Below the pieces are notes generated by a model. The model was not told the origin of the DNA, did no database searches, and saw nothing but the letters and a program-made list of their open reading frames with translations. A DNA stretch of 37,913 nt from a virus: IMG/VR virus record IMGVR_UViG_3300044546_000245, positions 1 to 37,913 of that record. One strand, given 5' to 3'. Below, in pieces: positions 23,984 to 30,554 of the stretch; within the stretch, counting starts at the first letter, position 1; the number at the start of each line of letters is the position of its first letter. Made by a program: the position numbers and the translations under genes.

Positions 23984-24246
23984 TTAATTACCTTTAGCAT
24001 TCGCAGTGCCGACTCAGGACTGTCAATTCGTGCCAGAGTGCCGCCCTTCCAGTTTTCAAAGAAGTCATCCTGTAAAGGGGTAAATTTCTTCTTTGAATTT
24101 GTTTTTATCTCCACCAAAAACGTGTGGTTTCGGTAACCGACCAGGAGGTCAACGGGTAAGCCAATGATCCAGACGTATGCCCCCACAGCCCGCAAAGCAG
24201 AAACAATGGCCTGTTGGTTAGCGTCAACCCTTGCAGCCAGTCTCAT
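23980..24246 (-). CDS. VRR-NUC / PD-(D/E)XK-type small nuclease
   Basis: This 88-residue protein has 'RVDANQQAIVSALRAVGAYVWIIGLPVDLLVGYRNHTFLVEIKTNSKKKFTPLQDDFFENW'. The PVDLLVG aspartate, the E-x-K of FLVEIK and the Q of TPLQ give the PD-(D/E)XK active-site pattern of stand-alone VRR-like nucleases. In phages these cut branched or damaged DNA and may resolve junctions before packaging. It is coupled by ATGA overlaps to both neighbours in the leftward early unit. Confidence 0.75.
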   Translation of the reverse strand: MRLAARVDANQQAIVSALRAVGAYVWIIGLPVDLLVGYRNHTFLVEIKTNSKKKFTPLQDDFFENWKGGTLARIDSPESALRMLKVIK

Positions 24247-24419
24247 AACAGGCCAGCCTCTCTCATTGCACCCAAAAAGTTTTCAAGCTGAGGGCAGGGG
24301 ACATCACGAATGATTGGGGCATCGCCTGTCATATAGAGAGCCTCATTGACGATTTCCGATGGCACTGGCTCACCCTTGCGAACCATATTCAAAATGAGGT
24401 TGGCTTCCCTGTATGTCAT
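24243..24419 (-). CDS. Hypothetical protein, 58 aa
   Basis: A short gene (MTYREANLILNMVRKGEPVPSEIVNEAL...) with AAGGA upstream and ATGA overlaps at both ends, one to the nuclease ATG at 24246 and one from the stop at 24416. It is predicted to be helical, with a Cys-Pro at about 41-42. Its place between small early genes suggests a host-takeover or nuclease-accessory role. No family is recognised. Confidence 0.65.
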   Translation of the reverse strand: MTYREANLILNMVRKGEPVPSEIVNEALYMTGDAPIIRDVPCPQLENFLGAMREAGLL

Positions 24420-24691
24420 GGGGTGTTGTCCTTGAAATGAGCTAATGCTTTACGCTCTATTTGGTCTAAAAATGTTGTTGCAATGAATGACTGAATGTCT
24501 GAATCAGGCCGAGCAACGTAGACAGCCAGCAAAACCATTGACTCATCGATGTCTGGCTCGTATGGATCGCCTAGTGAGCCTCTGGAGCCTTGCTCTGCTG
24601 GCACATAGTCAAGATGACAAATGAAATCAATGTCACTGATAGTGATCTCAGCTTCAAATGCACCTTTCGGGCAGTCAGGAATAGGTTTCAT
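24416..24691 (-). CDS. Hypothetical protein, 91 aa
   Basis: The ATG at 24691 is chosen because it overlaps the stop of the 30-residue membrane peptide gene (ATGA). A TTG farther upstream would lie inside that gene. The sequence MKPIPDCPKGAFEAEITISDIDFICHLDYVPAEQGSRGSLGDPYEPDIDE is acidic with alternating beta strands, followed by a helical end. Similar 'F.CHLDYVPAE.GSRG....PYEPD' proteins occur in phage early regions without known function. Confidence 0.65.
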   Translation of the reverse strand: MKPIPDCPKGAFEAEITISDIDFICHLDYVPAEQGSRGSLGDPYEPDIDESMVLLAVYVARPDSDIQSFIATTFLDQIERKALAHFKDNTP

Positions 24692-24780
24692 TTCATGCCC
24701 AATCCAATGAAATAAATGACCATTGCCCAGCAAGCAAGGTTAAAAATGACAAGCAAAGTGAACACAACTCTGTTGCTCAT
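24688..24780 (-). CDS. Very small membrane peptide, 30 aa
   Basis: The ATG at 24780 follows AAGGGACAAGAC and overlaps the previous stop. The TGA at 24688 overlaps the next ATG. Nearly all of the 30 residues (MSNRVVFTLLVIFNLACWAM then a second hydrophobic stretch) can form one transmembrane helix. Two coupled ends and a strong ribosome site make it a real gene despite its size. It could act on the host membrane early in infection. Confidence 0.65.
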   Translation of the reverse strand: MSNRVVFTLLVIFNLACWAMVIYFIGLGMK

Positions 24781-25013
24781 GTCTTGTCCCTTGCTTCCAA
24801 CATTGCGTCTGCTAACGTATATGCTCGACTAGCTACTATTTCTCTTTCGTTTTTATCCCAATTAAAAAATGTGCCTTCATTTTCAAAATCATGCTTGACC
24901 ATAAACATGGCTGTTTGAATTGAATGAGCCGCAAAGTAGTCACGCAAGGTCATGCCGTGTTCGTGCTCTGCCAAGTCAATGTGCATGGCGGGGAATGCGT
25001 AAGAGTTGTTCAT
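24777..25013 (-). CDS. Conserved-looking small phage protein, 78 aa
   Basis: The pattern MNNSYAFPAMHIDLAEHEHGMTLRDYFAAHSIQ..., ending 'AYTLADAMLEARDK', is a frequent small phage early-region protein of unknown function. The 'GMTLRDYFAA' block is its usual core. It overlaps the regulator gene by ATGA. Mostly helical, soluble. Confidence 0.7.
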   Translation of the reverse strand: MNNSYAFPAMHIDLAEHEHGMTLRDYFAAHSIQTAMFMVKHDFENEGTFFNWDKNEREIVASRAYTLADAMLEARDKT

Positions 25014-25198
25014 GCTTGTGGCTCAGTCTCAGGTTTAAGGCCATCCAGAGTGCCGTAGCGATACCCCAACTGAACCCTCACAGACTCATCAATCAGGCTT
25101 GAAATCGATCTGCGCTGATCCTCTTTGGCCTTAACCAGCAGACTCTTTGTCTCTGGCTTTAATCGCATCAGAAAGGGCTTTGTTTTGGCAATTTTCAT
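25010..25198 (-). CDS. Ribbon-helix-helix (Arc/CopG-like) regulator
   Basis: A 62-residue protein if started at the ATG at 25198. Longer readings through the promoter region are unlikely because a -10/-35 pair lies there. 'TKPFLMRLKPETKSLLVKAKEDQRRSISSLIDESVRVQLGYRYG' gives the beta-strand (FLMRL) and two helices of an Arc/CopG dimer. It is the first gene of the leftward early unit and lies directly behind three TTGTACAA-type boxes. It is therefore a good candidate for binding them and repressing its own transcription. Confidence 0.75.
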   Translation of the reverse strand: MKIAKTKPFLMRLKPETKSLLVKAKEDQRRSISSLIDESVRVQLGYRYGTLDGLKPETEPQA

Positions 25199-25222
25199 GG
25201 TGTATGTCTGGAAGATATATCC

Positions 25223-25254
25223 GCAAATATAGCATTTGGGTGTTGTACAAACAA
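25223..25254 (-). promoter_or_regulatory. Leftward early promoter with embedded TTGTACAA box
   Basis: Minus strand: -35 TTGTTT (25254-25249), 17-base spacer, -10 TATATT (25231-25226). The octamer TTGTACAA (25250-25243) and the following CACCCAAATGC fill the spacer. A protein bound there would block RNA polymerase, so it behaves like an operator inside the promoter of the ribbon-helix-helix gene. Confidence 0.65.
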
Positions 25255-25275
25255 GCCTTGAGTGAAAATAATTTA

Positions 25276-25337
25276 AAAAATATGCAATTGAGGCTTGCAC
25301 AAGTTAAATTGCTGATATACATTTAGGACTTGTACAA
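25276..25337 (-). promoter_or_regulatory. Two further octamer boxes in the divergent region
   Basis: Minus strand: TTGTACAA (25337-25330) followed by GTCCTAAATGTATATC, and TTGTGCAA (25302-25295) followed by GCCTCAATTGCATATTTT. Both align with the box at 25223-25250 over the octamer, the C-rich block, the AAATG/AATTG and the TATAT element. With it they form a three-site cluster in the divergent control region. Confidence 0.5.
25295..25323 (+). promoter_or_regulatory. Candidate rightward promoter
   Basis: TTGCAC (25295-25300), 17-base spacer, TACATT (25318-25323) on the plus strand, ahead of the recombinase-like gene at 25367. The octamer TTGTACAA at 25330-25337 would lie at the start of transcription, and the octamer at 25295-25302 overlaps the -35. 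The strength looks moderate. Confidence 0.45.
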
Positions 25338-25366
25338 CAGAGCAGATAAAGCTCAGAAAGCAAAAA

Positions 25367-26041
25367 ATGACCACCCAAAATCGAAAGTTTGTCGCGTATT
25401 ACAGGCTGTTTGCAAAGGTGAAAACCTCCAACAGCTTGGCTTCGCAAAAGCAAACAGTTGATAAGTTTCTGGTTGAGAACAAAGCAGTTCTGGTTGCTGA
25501 CTACACAGAGAACGAAACCAAGTTTGCCAAGACTCGCCCAGCCCTTGCAGAGGCCATAGCAGTCTGCAAAAAGAAAAAGGCCAAGCTCCTGATCGCCACC
25601 CTAGATAAGCTCAGTACAGATGCAGCTTTCACAGAGGTCTTGCTTAAAGACACCAAGGCTGAATTTGTCTGCGCAGACTTCCCAGCAGCCACCCGTGAGA
25701 TGCTGGTCATGCGACAAGTATTTCAGGAATGGCAAAACAAGAGAATTGGTGAAAAGACCAAGCTTGCACTGGCCAAGATCAAAAAGGAAGGCAAGATAAA
25801 ACTTGGTTCACCAAGGCCAGAGATTGGCTCTAAAGCTGGCAATGCAGTCAACTCTGCTAAGGCTCAAAGTTTTGCAGAGAGAGTGGCTCCAACTGTAAAA
25901 GCGATCCTCAAAAAGAATCGCAATGCTTACACCCTCAGAGAGATCGGTGCAGTTTTCACAGCCGAGGGGCTAACTACGCCAAGGGGCAACCTTGAGTGGA
26001 GTCCAACTCAAGTCAAGCACTTGCTGTCGAGGATTAAATAA
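25367..26041 (+). CDS. Serine-recombinase homologue lacking catalytic residues
   Basis: This 224-residue protein matches the small serine recombinase family in full length: N-terminal fold (FVAYYRLFAKVKTSNSLASQ), 'KTRPALAEAIAVCKKKKAKLLIATLDKLSTDAAFTEVLL', helix E-like 'NKRIGEKTKLALAKIKKEGKIKLGSP', and a C-terminal helix-turn-helix (about 175-222, 'LREIGAVFTAEGLTTPRGNLEWSPTQVKHLL'). The usual YYRVST reads YYRLFA, so the nucleophilic Ser is Phe15. The DRLSR arginines are Lys and Thr. Cleavage is not expected. It may bind DNA as a regulator or architectural protein. The iteron array begins at its stop codon. Confidence 0.85.
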   Translation: MTTQNRKFVAYYRLFAKVKTSNSLASQKQTVDKFLVENKAVLVADYTENETKFAKTRPALAEAIAVCKKKKAKLLIATLDKLSTDAAFTEVLLKDTKAEFVCADFPAATREMLVMRQVFQEWQNKRIGEKTKLALAKIKKEGKIKLGSPRPEIGSKAGNAVNSAKAQSFAERVAPTVKAILKKNRNAYTLREIGAVFTAEGLTTPRGNLEWSPTQVKHLLSRIK

Positions 26042-26157
26042 ATGTTTTATATACAGGAACAGTGTTCTTATAAATGTTCTATATACAGGAACAGTGTTCT
26101 TATAAATGTTCTATATACAGGAACAGTGTTCTTATAAATGTTCTCTATACCGGAACA
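26039..26157 (+). repeat. 32-base iteron array (three full and one partial copy)
   Basis: Copies start at 26039, 26071, 26103 and 26135 with an exact period of 32. Copies 1-3 differ by one base, and the fourth is partial and diverged. Each full copy contains the perfect palindrome GAACA-G-TGTTC, and across copies TGTTC and GAACA alternate as facing half-sites. Period and symmetry fit binding by a dimeric protein once per three helical turns. Confidence 0.92.
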
Positions 26158-26328
26158 AAAAATGTGTCAAATGTCCATGACAAAACCATGTAGCAACTTA
26201 AGGATATTAAAAGAGTTGTATATCAATGTGTCAAATGTGTGTAAATTGTCAATTCAATATAACTTTAATTTTTTAAATTTATTGATGGATTAGTACCAAA
26301 GTTGACAGTGTATTTGGAGATAAAAACA
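26158..26328. other. AT-rich flank of the iterons; candidate replication origin
   Basis: There is no gene in this stretch. AATGTGTCAAATGT occurs twice (26161-26174 and 26225-26238), 64 bases apart, exactly two iteron periods. A very AT-rich segment follows (about 26250-26285, ATATAACTTTAATTTTTTAA). Iterons plus an AT-rich unwinding-type region near the exonuclease/annealing genes is the usual anatomy of an origin, but initiator binding is not shown. Confidence 0.45.
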
Positions 26329-26910
26329 ATGAAAAATGAGCCGAATTTTTTTCCTGAGATTGTGAATTGGGCACAGATTTTCCCAAGTTCTGAAGACAAG
26401 CTGGGTTCTTATCTTGTCAAGTCAGGACGGCCAATATCGTGCCGCTTGGATTTTCGCATAACAAGTCTTGAGGAACTTAAAAAGTGTGCAGTGATCATTT
26501 CTGAACTTAATCAGAAGGTTCAGCACTTTGCATATGAGGTTGAGGGTGATTCAGTCATCAGGGTCATGCTGGCCAGACAATTGTTTGCTGATTCACAGTT
26601 CCAATTGAAGTACATCGACAGCAAGGCTTTTCTTAAAAAGGCCAAGGAACAACTGGCAGAAAAAGTCTTTGAAGCAAGAGCCGATAAGTTAGAACAAGCC
26701 AAACGTGACCAGACTTCAGCAATGAAAGGTATTGGAATTAAACGCTCAGAAGAGATAGCCCAAGCAAGGGCAAAACAGGACAAAAAGTTGGCTAAAACCA
26801 AGCCAGTGATTGACCTTGGAGACTTGGCTTTTGGGCTGCTTTCTGAGGTCAAAAAGCCATCAAAAGTTGTGAGTCTTGGGGTCAAGAAATCGGCTACAGG
26901 TAATGGGTAA
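26329..26910 (+). CDS. Hypothetical protein, 193 aa
   Basis: The ATG at 26329 has GGAG about 10 bases upstream and is preferred to the TTG at 26302. The protein starts MKNEPNFFPEIVNWAQIFPSSED. It has a globular N-terminal half (about 1-105) and a long charged Lys/Ala/Glu helix (about 105-160), followed by a short conserved-looking tail (VIDLGDLAFGLLSEVKKPSKVVSLGV). It lies behind the candidate origin and ahead of the recombination genes, so a replication or DNA-handling role is possible. No family is recognised. Confidence 0.6.
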   Translation: MKNEPNFFPEIVNWAQIFPSSEDKLGSYLVKSGRPISCRLDFRITSLEELKKCAVIISELNQKVQHFAYEVEGDSVIRVMLARQLFADSQFQLKYIDSKAFLKKAKEQLAEKVFEARADKLEQAKRDQTSAMKGIGIKRSEEIAQARAKQDKKLAKTKPVIDLGDLAFGLLSEVKKPSKVVSLGVKKSATGNG

Positions 26911-27043
26911 ATAATGACCTTTTTTGAGGGAAAAATGGCATCATTGGCCATCACTACATGTAGCGTTTTGGAGTGAGTTGGGGTTAGGGGTTTGTACTAA
27001 GACTTCACATTAACTTGTGTTTTTTAACAAAAAGGGGCAAAAA

Positions 27044-27364
27044 GTGTTTAATAACAAAGAGCAACTGCAAACAGTTAAAGTGGGTTCTAGTTTTAGAGAA
27101 CCTCAAGAAACAGTTCTAGGAATAGGCCACTTCATACGATGTATATTAGGTTTTACGGGTAGGAAATCACTACCTATTGGGTTTGCGAAATGTACAAAAG
27201 TACATGACTATCAGGGCATCACTTCCCTCGATGTGTTCGCCAATTCTGAGGCTTTTTCTACCCGAAATCAGGGTCAGGAAACTGCCCTCGAAAAACTAGC
27301 AGTAGTGCTGGCCTTTGGGTTAGGAATCCTGTTTATCTGTTTTTCTGTTTTGGTGGTTTTGTGA
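27044..27364 (+). CDS. Small membrane-anchored protein, 106 aa
   Basis: A GTG at 27044 preceded by AAGGGGC is taken as the start. Earlier codons lack a ribosome site. The N-terminal about 80 residues are soluble (FNNKEQLQTVKVGSSFREPQ...), and the C-terminus is a single transmembrane helix (LAVVLAFGLGILFICFSVLVVL) with almost nothing after it. This is a tail-anchored topology. It overlaps the next gene by one base (TGATG). The soluble part may meet phage replication proteins at the membrane, which is inference. Confidence 0.55.
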   Translation: MFNNKEQLQTVKVGSSFREPQETVLGIGHFIRCILGFTGRKSLPIGFAKCTKVHDYQGITSLDVFANSEAFSTRNQGQETALEKLAVVLAFGLGILFICFSVLVVL

Positions 27365-27579
27365 TGCAAGCAAAACTTACACCCTACGACACTGGGAAGG
27401 TCAAGATTGGCCTTCTTTATCAACGTCCCCAGCAAAACGAATATTCGACAGATCAAGTCTTATTGCAGAAAGCCTTGCTTGGTGAAACCGAGTCAGATCA
27501 AATTGATTTGGTTGAGTTAATTGTTTATGCGGCCATTTTGATCATTGTCTGTGGGGGGCTGCTCCATGCAAGTTCTTGA
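27364..27579 (+). CDS. Second small tail-anchored protein, 71 aa
   Basis: The ATG at 27364 overlaps the preceding stop, so the GTG three bases earlier is not needed. MQAKLTPYDTGKVKIGLLYQRPQQNEYSTDQ is soluble, and LVELIVYAAILIIVCGGLL (about 49-67) is a transmembrane helix at the very C-terminus. Same topology as its neighbour, and the two may work together. It overlaps the next gene by 14 bases. Confidence 0.6.
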   Translation: MQAKLTPYDTGKVKIGLLYQRPQQNEYSTDQVLLQKALLGETESDQIDLVELIVYAAILIIVCGGLLHASS

Positions 27580-27856
27580 AGGCCAACAAATCCGCAACGC
27601 TCAACTGGACTTCTTTGAGGAAAGAGATTCCGAGTTCCTGAGCCGCTGTCGCAGCCTTGCTGTCCAGATAGCCAAAAGACAGGGTGAGGTGTCAATCAAT
27701 GACATTCGCAAGCACATCACAGTGCCTTCTGGCACACATCCAAGCGTCTTGGGGGCTGTTTTCAGAACCCGTCAGTTTCGCAAAGTTGGACTTTGTGAAG
27801 CAACCCATAAAGAAGCCCATGCACGAATCGTGCGTGTCTATGAACTAGCTGAATAA
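27566..27856 (+). CDS. Winged-helix-like small protein, 96 aa
   Basis: The ATG at 27566 sits 7 bases after a G run (27553-27558). 'FLSRCRSLAVQIAKRQGEVSINDIRKHITVPSGTHPSVLGAVFRTRQFRKVG' has the helix-helix-recognition-wing order of a small winged helix, and 'ARIVRVYELAE' ends it. Proteins of this pattern recur next to phage recombination and replication genes without known function. It precedes the YqaJ nuclease by 16 bases. Confidence 0.6.
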   Translation: MQVLEGQQIRNAQLDFFEERDSEFLSRCRSLAVQIAKRQGEVSINDIRKHITVPSGTHPSVLGAVFRTRQFRKVGLCEATHKEAHARIVRVYELAE

Positions 27857-27872
27857 AAAAGGACACATTTAA

Positions 27873-28832
27873 ATGGCTGGAAAACTTACTGACGACAGGG
27901 TGATGAGCGCGAGTCGCTTACCCGCCCTGCTTGGGTACTCGAAATATTCGACCCCAAATGACGAATTGATTTTTTCAATGAATTCGATAGACCTCAAGCC
28001 AAGACCTAACATCGGGAATGAGGCCATGTTCTGGGGGACAGAATTGGAGCCTACCATCCTCAAAATTGCTTGCCAGAGGCTTGGATTGACCAAGTTTGAC
28101 ACTGACATCAGGAAAGCCTTTGTCCATGAGTCCTTGCCCCTTCAGGCCAGCCTAGACGGGCTTGCCGAGGGTGAGGGGCTTGAGGTTAAGCATGACCCTG
28201 CAAATGGGGTCTTTGTAGTTGGCCAACACAGCATTGTTTTGAGGGGAAAAGGTGTCTTAGAGGCCAAGCTCACTAAATCATTTCCTGAGGATGGCTCACC
28301 AGATTTGGCAAGAGGGCCAATTCAGCTTCAGGGACAACTGCTTGTGACTGGCCACCAGTGGGGAGCCGTGTGTGTGCTTTATAGCGGAATGACACTGAGA
28401 ATATTCCTTTTTGCAGCCCACTATGAAACCCAAAAAGTCATTGCCAAGACAGTGCTTGAATTTGATTCAAAACTGACAGCATACAAATCGAGTGGGGTGC
28501 GCAACTGGTATGAACCGACTTCAAGTCTTGACTTAAATCGAATGTTTCCAACCTCAGAGACAAAAGAAGTTGAGCTTGGCAGTGAGGCCATTGAATTGGC
28601 AACAACAATCATTGACAAAAAGTTAGTCATTAACGCTTGTGAGGCTGCCATTGATGAGGCAGAAATGAAAATTAAGAAGATGCTTGGTGATGCTGAGACA
28701 GGCAGGGCTGGTGAAATGATAGTGAGTTGGAAAATGCGTCACTACAAAGCCTCACCCGAAAAACTATCTCCCTCACGAAAAGCATATTCAGTGCGTCAAT
28801 CAAATCTGAGCATCAAGGGGCTAACAGTATGA
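27873..28832 (+). CDS. YqaJ-type viral exonuclease (lambda Exo family)
   Basis: This 319-residue protein is the 5'-3' double-strand exonuclease of a two-component recombination system, leaving 3' single strands for the partner annealing protein. 'SASRLPALLGYSKYSTP' opens the family fold, and WGTELEP gives E57. ASLDG gives D95, LEAKL gives E130 and K132, and QLQGQ gives Q151/Q153. Together these are the complete PD-(D/E)XK site. The C-terminal third is helical. It is followed, after a 59-residue protein, by the recT gene. Confidence 0.9.
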   Translation: MAGKLTDDRVMSASRLPALLGYSKYSTPNDELIFSMNSIDLKPRPNIGNEAMFWGTELEPTILKIACQRLGLTKFDTDIRKAFVHESLPLQASLDGLAEGEGLEVKHDPANGVFVVGQHSIVLRGKGVLEAKLTKSFPEDGSPDLARGPIQLQGQLLVTGHQWGAVCVLYSGMTLRIFLFAAHYETQKVIAKTVLEFDSKLTAYKSSGVRNWYEPTSSLDLNRMFPTSETKEVELGSEAIELATTIIDKKLVINACEAAIDEAEMKIKKMLGDAETGRAGEMIVSWKMRHYKASPEKLSPSRKAYSVRQSNLSIKGLTV

Positions 28833-29008
28833 ATGTCAAAACTATTGAAAAAGCCTATTTGATGGCAGTTGAGGCAATGATGGAGGCAACTCCTGAGATG
28901 CCTCGGGAAGTGGCTGAGAAGGCTGTTGAGGCTATTGCAGAGCTTGTGTTGGCAGTTATTAACTCTGAGTTATCAGAAGAGGAGATTGCAAATGCAATTA
29001 AGCACTAA
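28829..29008 (+). CDS. Small acidic helical protein between exonuclease and RecT
   Basis: This 59-residue protein starts at an ATG overlapping the exonuclease stop (ATGA) and runs 17 bases into recT. MNVKTIEKAYLMAVEAMMEA and the remainder form two or three acidic amphipathic helices. No motif is known. Translational coupling to both recombination genes suggests an accessory or stoichiometry-setting role. Confidence 0.6.
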   Translation: MNVKTIEKAYLMAVEAMMEATPEMPREVAEKAVEAIAELVLAVINSELSEEEIANAIKH

Positions 29009-29969
29009 TCACAGAGGCTTTTCACCATCAAACTTAACTGAGGCCATGACGTTTTGCGAAATGTTAGCCAGTAGCAACATGGTTCCAAAGGACTACATTG
29101 GCAAGCCACAAAACATTTTGGTTGCTATTCAGTGGGGCATGGAGCTTGGCCTTGCCCCCATGCAGTCACTTAATTCGATAACTGTTATCAACGGCAGGCC
29201 ATCGATCTGGGGTGATGCGCTCATGGCATTGGTTCAAAGCAGCCCCGCCTATGATGACATCGAGGAATACATTGAGGATGAAGGCACACCAAACCCAATT
29301 GCGGTTTGTGTGGCCACTAGAAAAGGTCATAAGCCAGTGACAGTGAAATTCTCTGTAGAGGATGCAAAAAGAGCAGGGTTGTGGGGTAAGAACACATGGG
29401 CTTCTTACCCTCGCAGAATGCTCCAGCATAGGGCGCGATCTTGGGCTTTAAGAACGGCCTTTGCCGATGTGCTTAAAGGTATGGTTTCAACTGAGGAGCT
29501 TCAAGACTTCCCAGATGATGCCAAGCCAGTCCCAATGGCCAAGCCAGCAAATCCTCTTGATTTGGTTGCTCCAAAGCGAGTTGAGATTCCTGAGCAGACA
29601 ACAGACACATTGCTGATTGAGGAGGCATTTAGCCAAAATCAAGACGCTGAGGAGATGGCTGCTGAATTTTCTGAGGTGGAAGAGGCCAAGCCTGTTAACA
29701 CTACTGGCTCATTTAATTTGTTTGTCCCAAATAAGACTGACCCATATAGCACTTACGAATCGCTTGAGCAATGGGAAGATGCCTATGAAATCATCGCTGA
29801 CAAAACTGCAAAGGCTGGCAAGGTAGAAGCAAAAACAAGAATGAAAGTTTTGCGTGAGCTTAAAGAGGCTAATGAAGCCACTTTGAAGAGCATAGACACT
29901 GTTGTCAGAGCAAGGCACACCAAAGCATATATAGATCGAGTCAAGGCTTTGACCGAGTTACTAAGTTAG
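28992..29969 (+). CDS. RecT-family single-strand annealing protein
   Basis: The ATG at 28992 follows AGGAG. The protein has 325 residues. 'FSPSNLTEAMTFCEMLASSNMVPKDYIGKPQNILVAIQWGMELGLAPMQSLNSITVINGRPSIWGDALMALV' and 'WASYPRRMLQHRARSWALRTAFADVLKGM' are the conserved RecT core. The C-terminal about 100 residues are variable. It coats and anneals the 3' strands made by the YqaJ exonuclease. It is the last gene of the rightward unit, and its stop overlaps that of the endolysin gene on the other strand. Confidence 0.92.
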   Translation: MQLSTNHRGFSPSNLTEAMTFCEMLASSNMVPKDYIGKPQNILVAIQWGMELGLAPMQSLNSITVINGRPSIWGDALMALVQSSPAYDDIEEYIEDEGTPNPIAVCVATRKGHKPVTVKFSVEDAKRAGLWGKNTWASYPRRMLQHRARSWALRTAFADVLKGMVSTEELQDFPDDAKPVPMAKPANPLDLVAPKRVEIPEQTTDTLLIEEAFSQNQDAEEMAAEFSEVEEAKPVNTTGSFNLFVPNKTDPYSTYESLEQWEDAYEIIADKTAKAGKVEAKTRMKVLRELKEANEATLKSIDTVVRARHTKAYIDRVKALTELLS

Positions 29970-30554
29970 CACTTCCAGCGCGTGATTGATATGCTTGATC
30001 CTGTCTTCAAGGCCAATAAAGCCACCATTGATTTTCTTGGTCATGGTTTTGTAGTTTCGGGAATCAGCATATTGGTTTAGCTTGTGGGTGTCCCAAAACC
30101 ACCCAGCAGTTAGAGCCGCAAACATTGGAGTTGCTACCAACTCTGGCTCCATGACGAAATCAACCCCCAAAGCTTGCCCTGCATGGTAATAGTTTGCATG
30201 GCCTGTCAACTGAATGCAACCTCTGCCTCTGAAGCGATATCCATCACCAGAAGCCTCATCTCTGTTTCCCATGCGTGAACTATAGACAGTGTTTGCAATC
30301 AACTTTGGGTTTCGAGCGCAACTTTGTGCTTTGGCAGCATCAAACCTTTTAGGCCATAACTTCTGCAAAGCCTCTGCCCGATAATTTAGGTTCTCTTCAA
30401 GCACTTTAAACTGTCCACACTCATGGCCACATTGACCAATGAAAGCCGCTTGTCTGAGCGAATTGGAAATGTCAAAACGCTCAAAAGTGGCATTCAGAGC
30501 ATCAACCCACTCAGCACCAATGTGAAGTTGTTTCAGTTGTTCACTGTTGACCAT
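29961..30554 (-). CDS. Endolysin, GH19 chitinase-like
   Basis: This 197-residue muramidase-type lytic enzyme degrades peptidoglycan at lysis. 'AAFIGQCGHECGQFKVLEENLNYRAEALQKLWPKRF' contains the GH19 catalytic Glu region (E45). 'YRFRGRGCIQLTGHANYYHAGQAL' is the substrate-binding signature. There is no signal peptide or anchor, so it needs a holin to escape. GGGAG precedes the ATG. It is the last gene of the leftward late unit, directly behind the spanin genes. Confidence 0.92.
   Translation of the reverse strand: MVNSEQLKQLHIGAEWVDALNATFERFDISNSLRQAAFIGQCGHECGQFKVLEENLNYRAEALQKLWPKRFDAAKAQSCARNPKLIANTVYSSRMGNRDEASGDGYRFRGRGCIQLTGHANYYHAGQALGVDFVMEPELVATPMFAALTAGWFWDTHKLNQYADSRNYKTMTKKINGGFIGLEDRIKHINHALEVLT

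Noticed and set aside
25501-25710. Minus-strand open frame inside the recombinase-like gene
   Set aside because: It is a shadow of the plus-strand gene, which has a full family match.
25367-26041. Reading the recombinase-like gene as an active integrase of a temperate phage
   Set aside because: The nucleophilic Ser and both key Arg are absent, and no attachment-site pair or excisionase is seen.
26911-27043. Possible tiny plus-strand genes of 13-21 codons and a promoter
   Set aside because: The frames are too short, none overlaps a neighbour, and no promoter pair with acceptable spacing is seen.
29940-30010. Bidirectional terminator between recT and endolysin
   Set aside because: The two stops overlap and no hairpin followed by a T run is visible on either strand.
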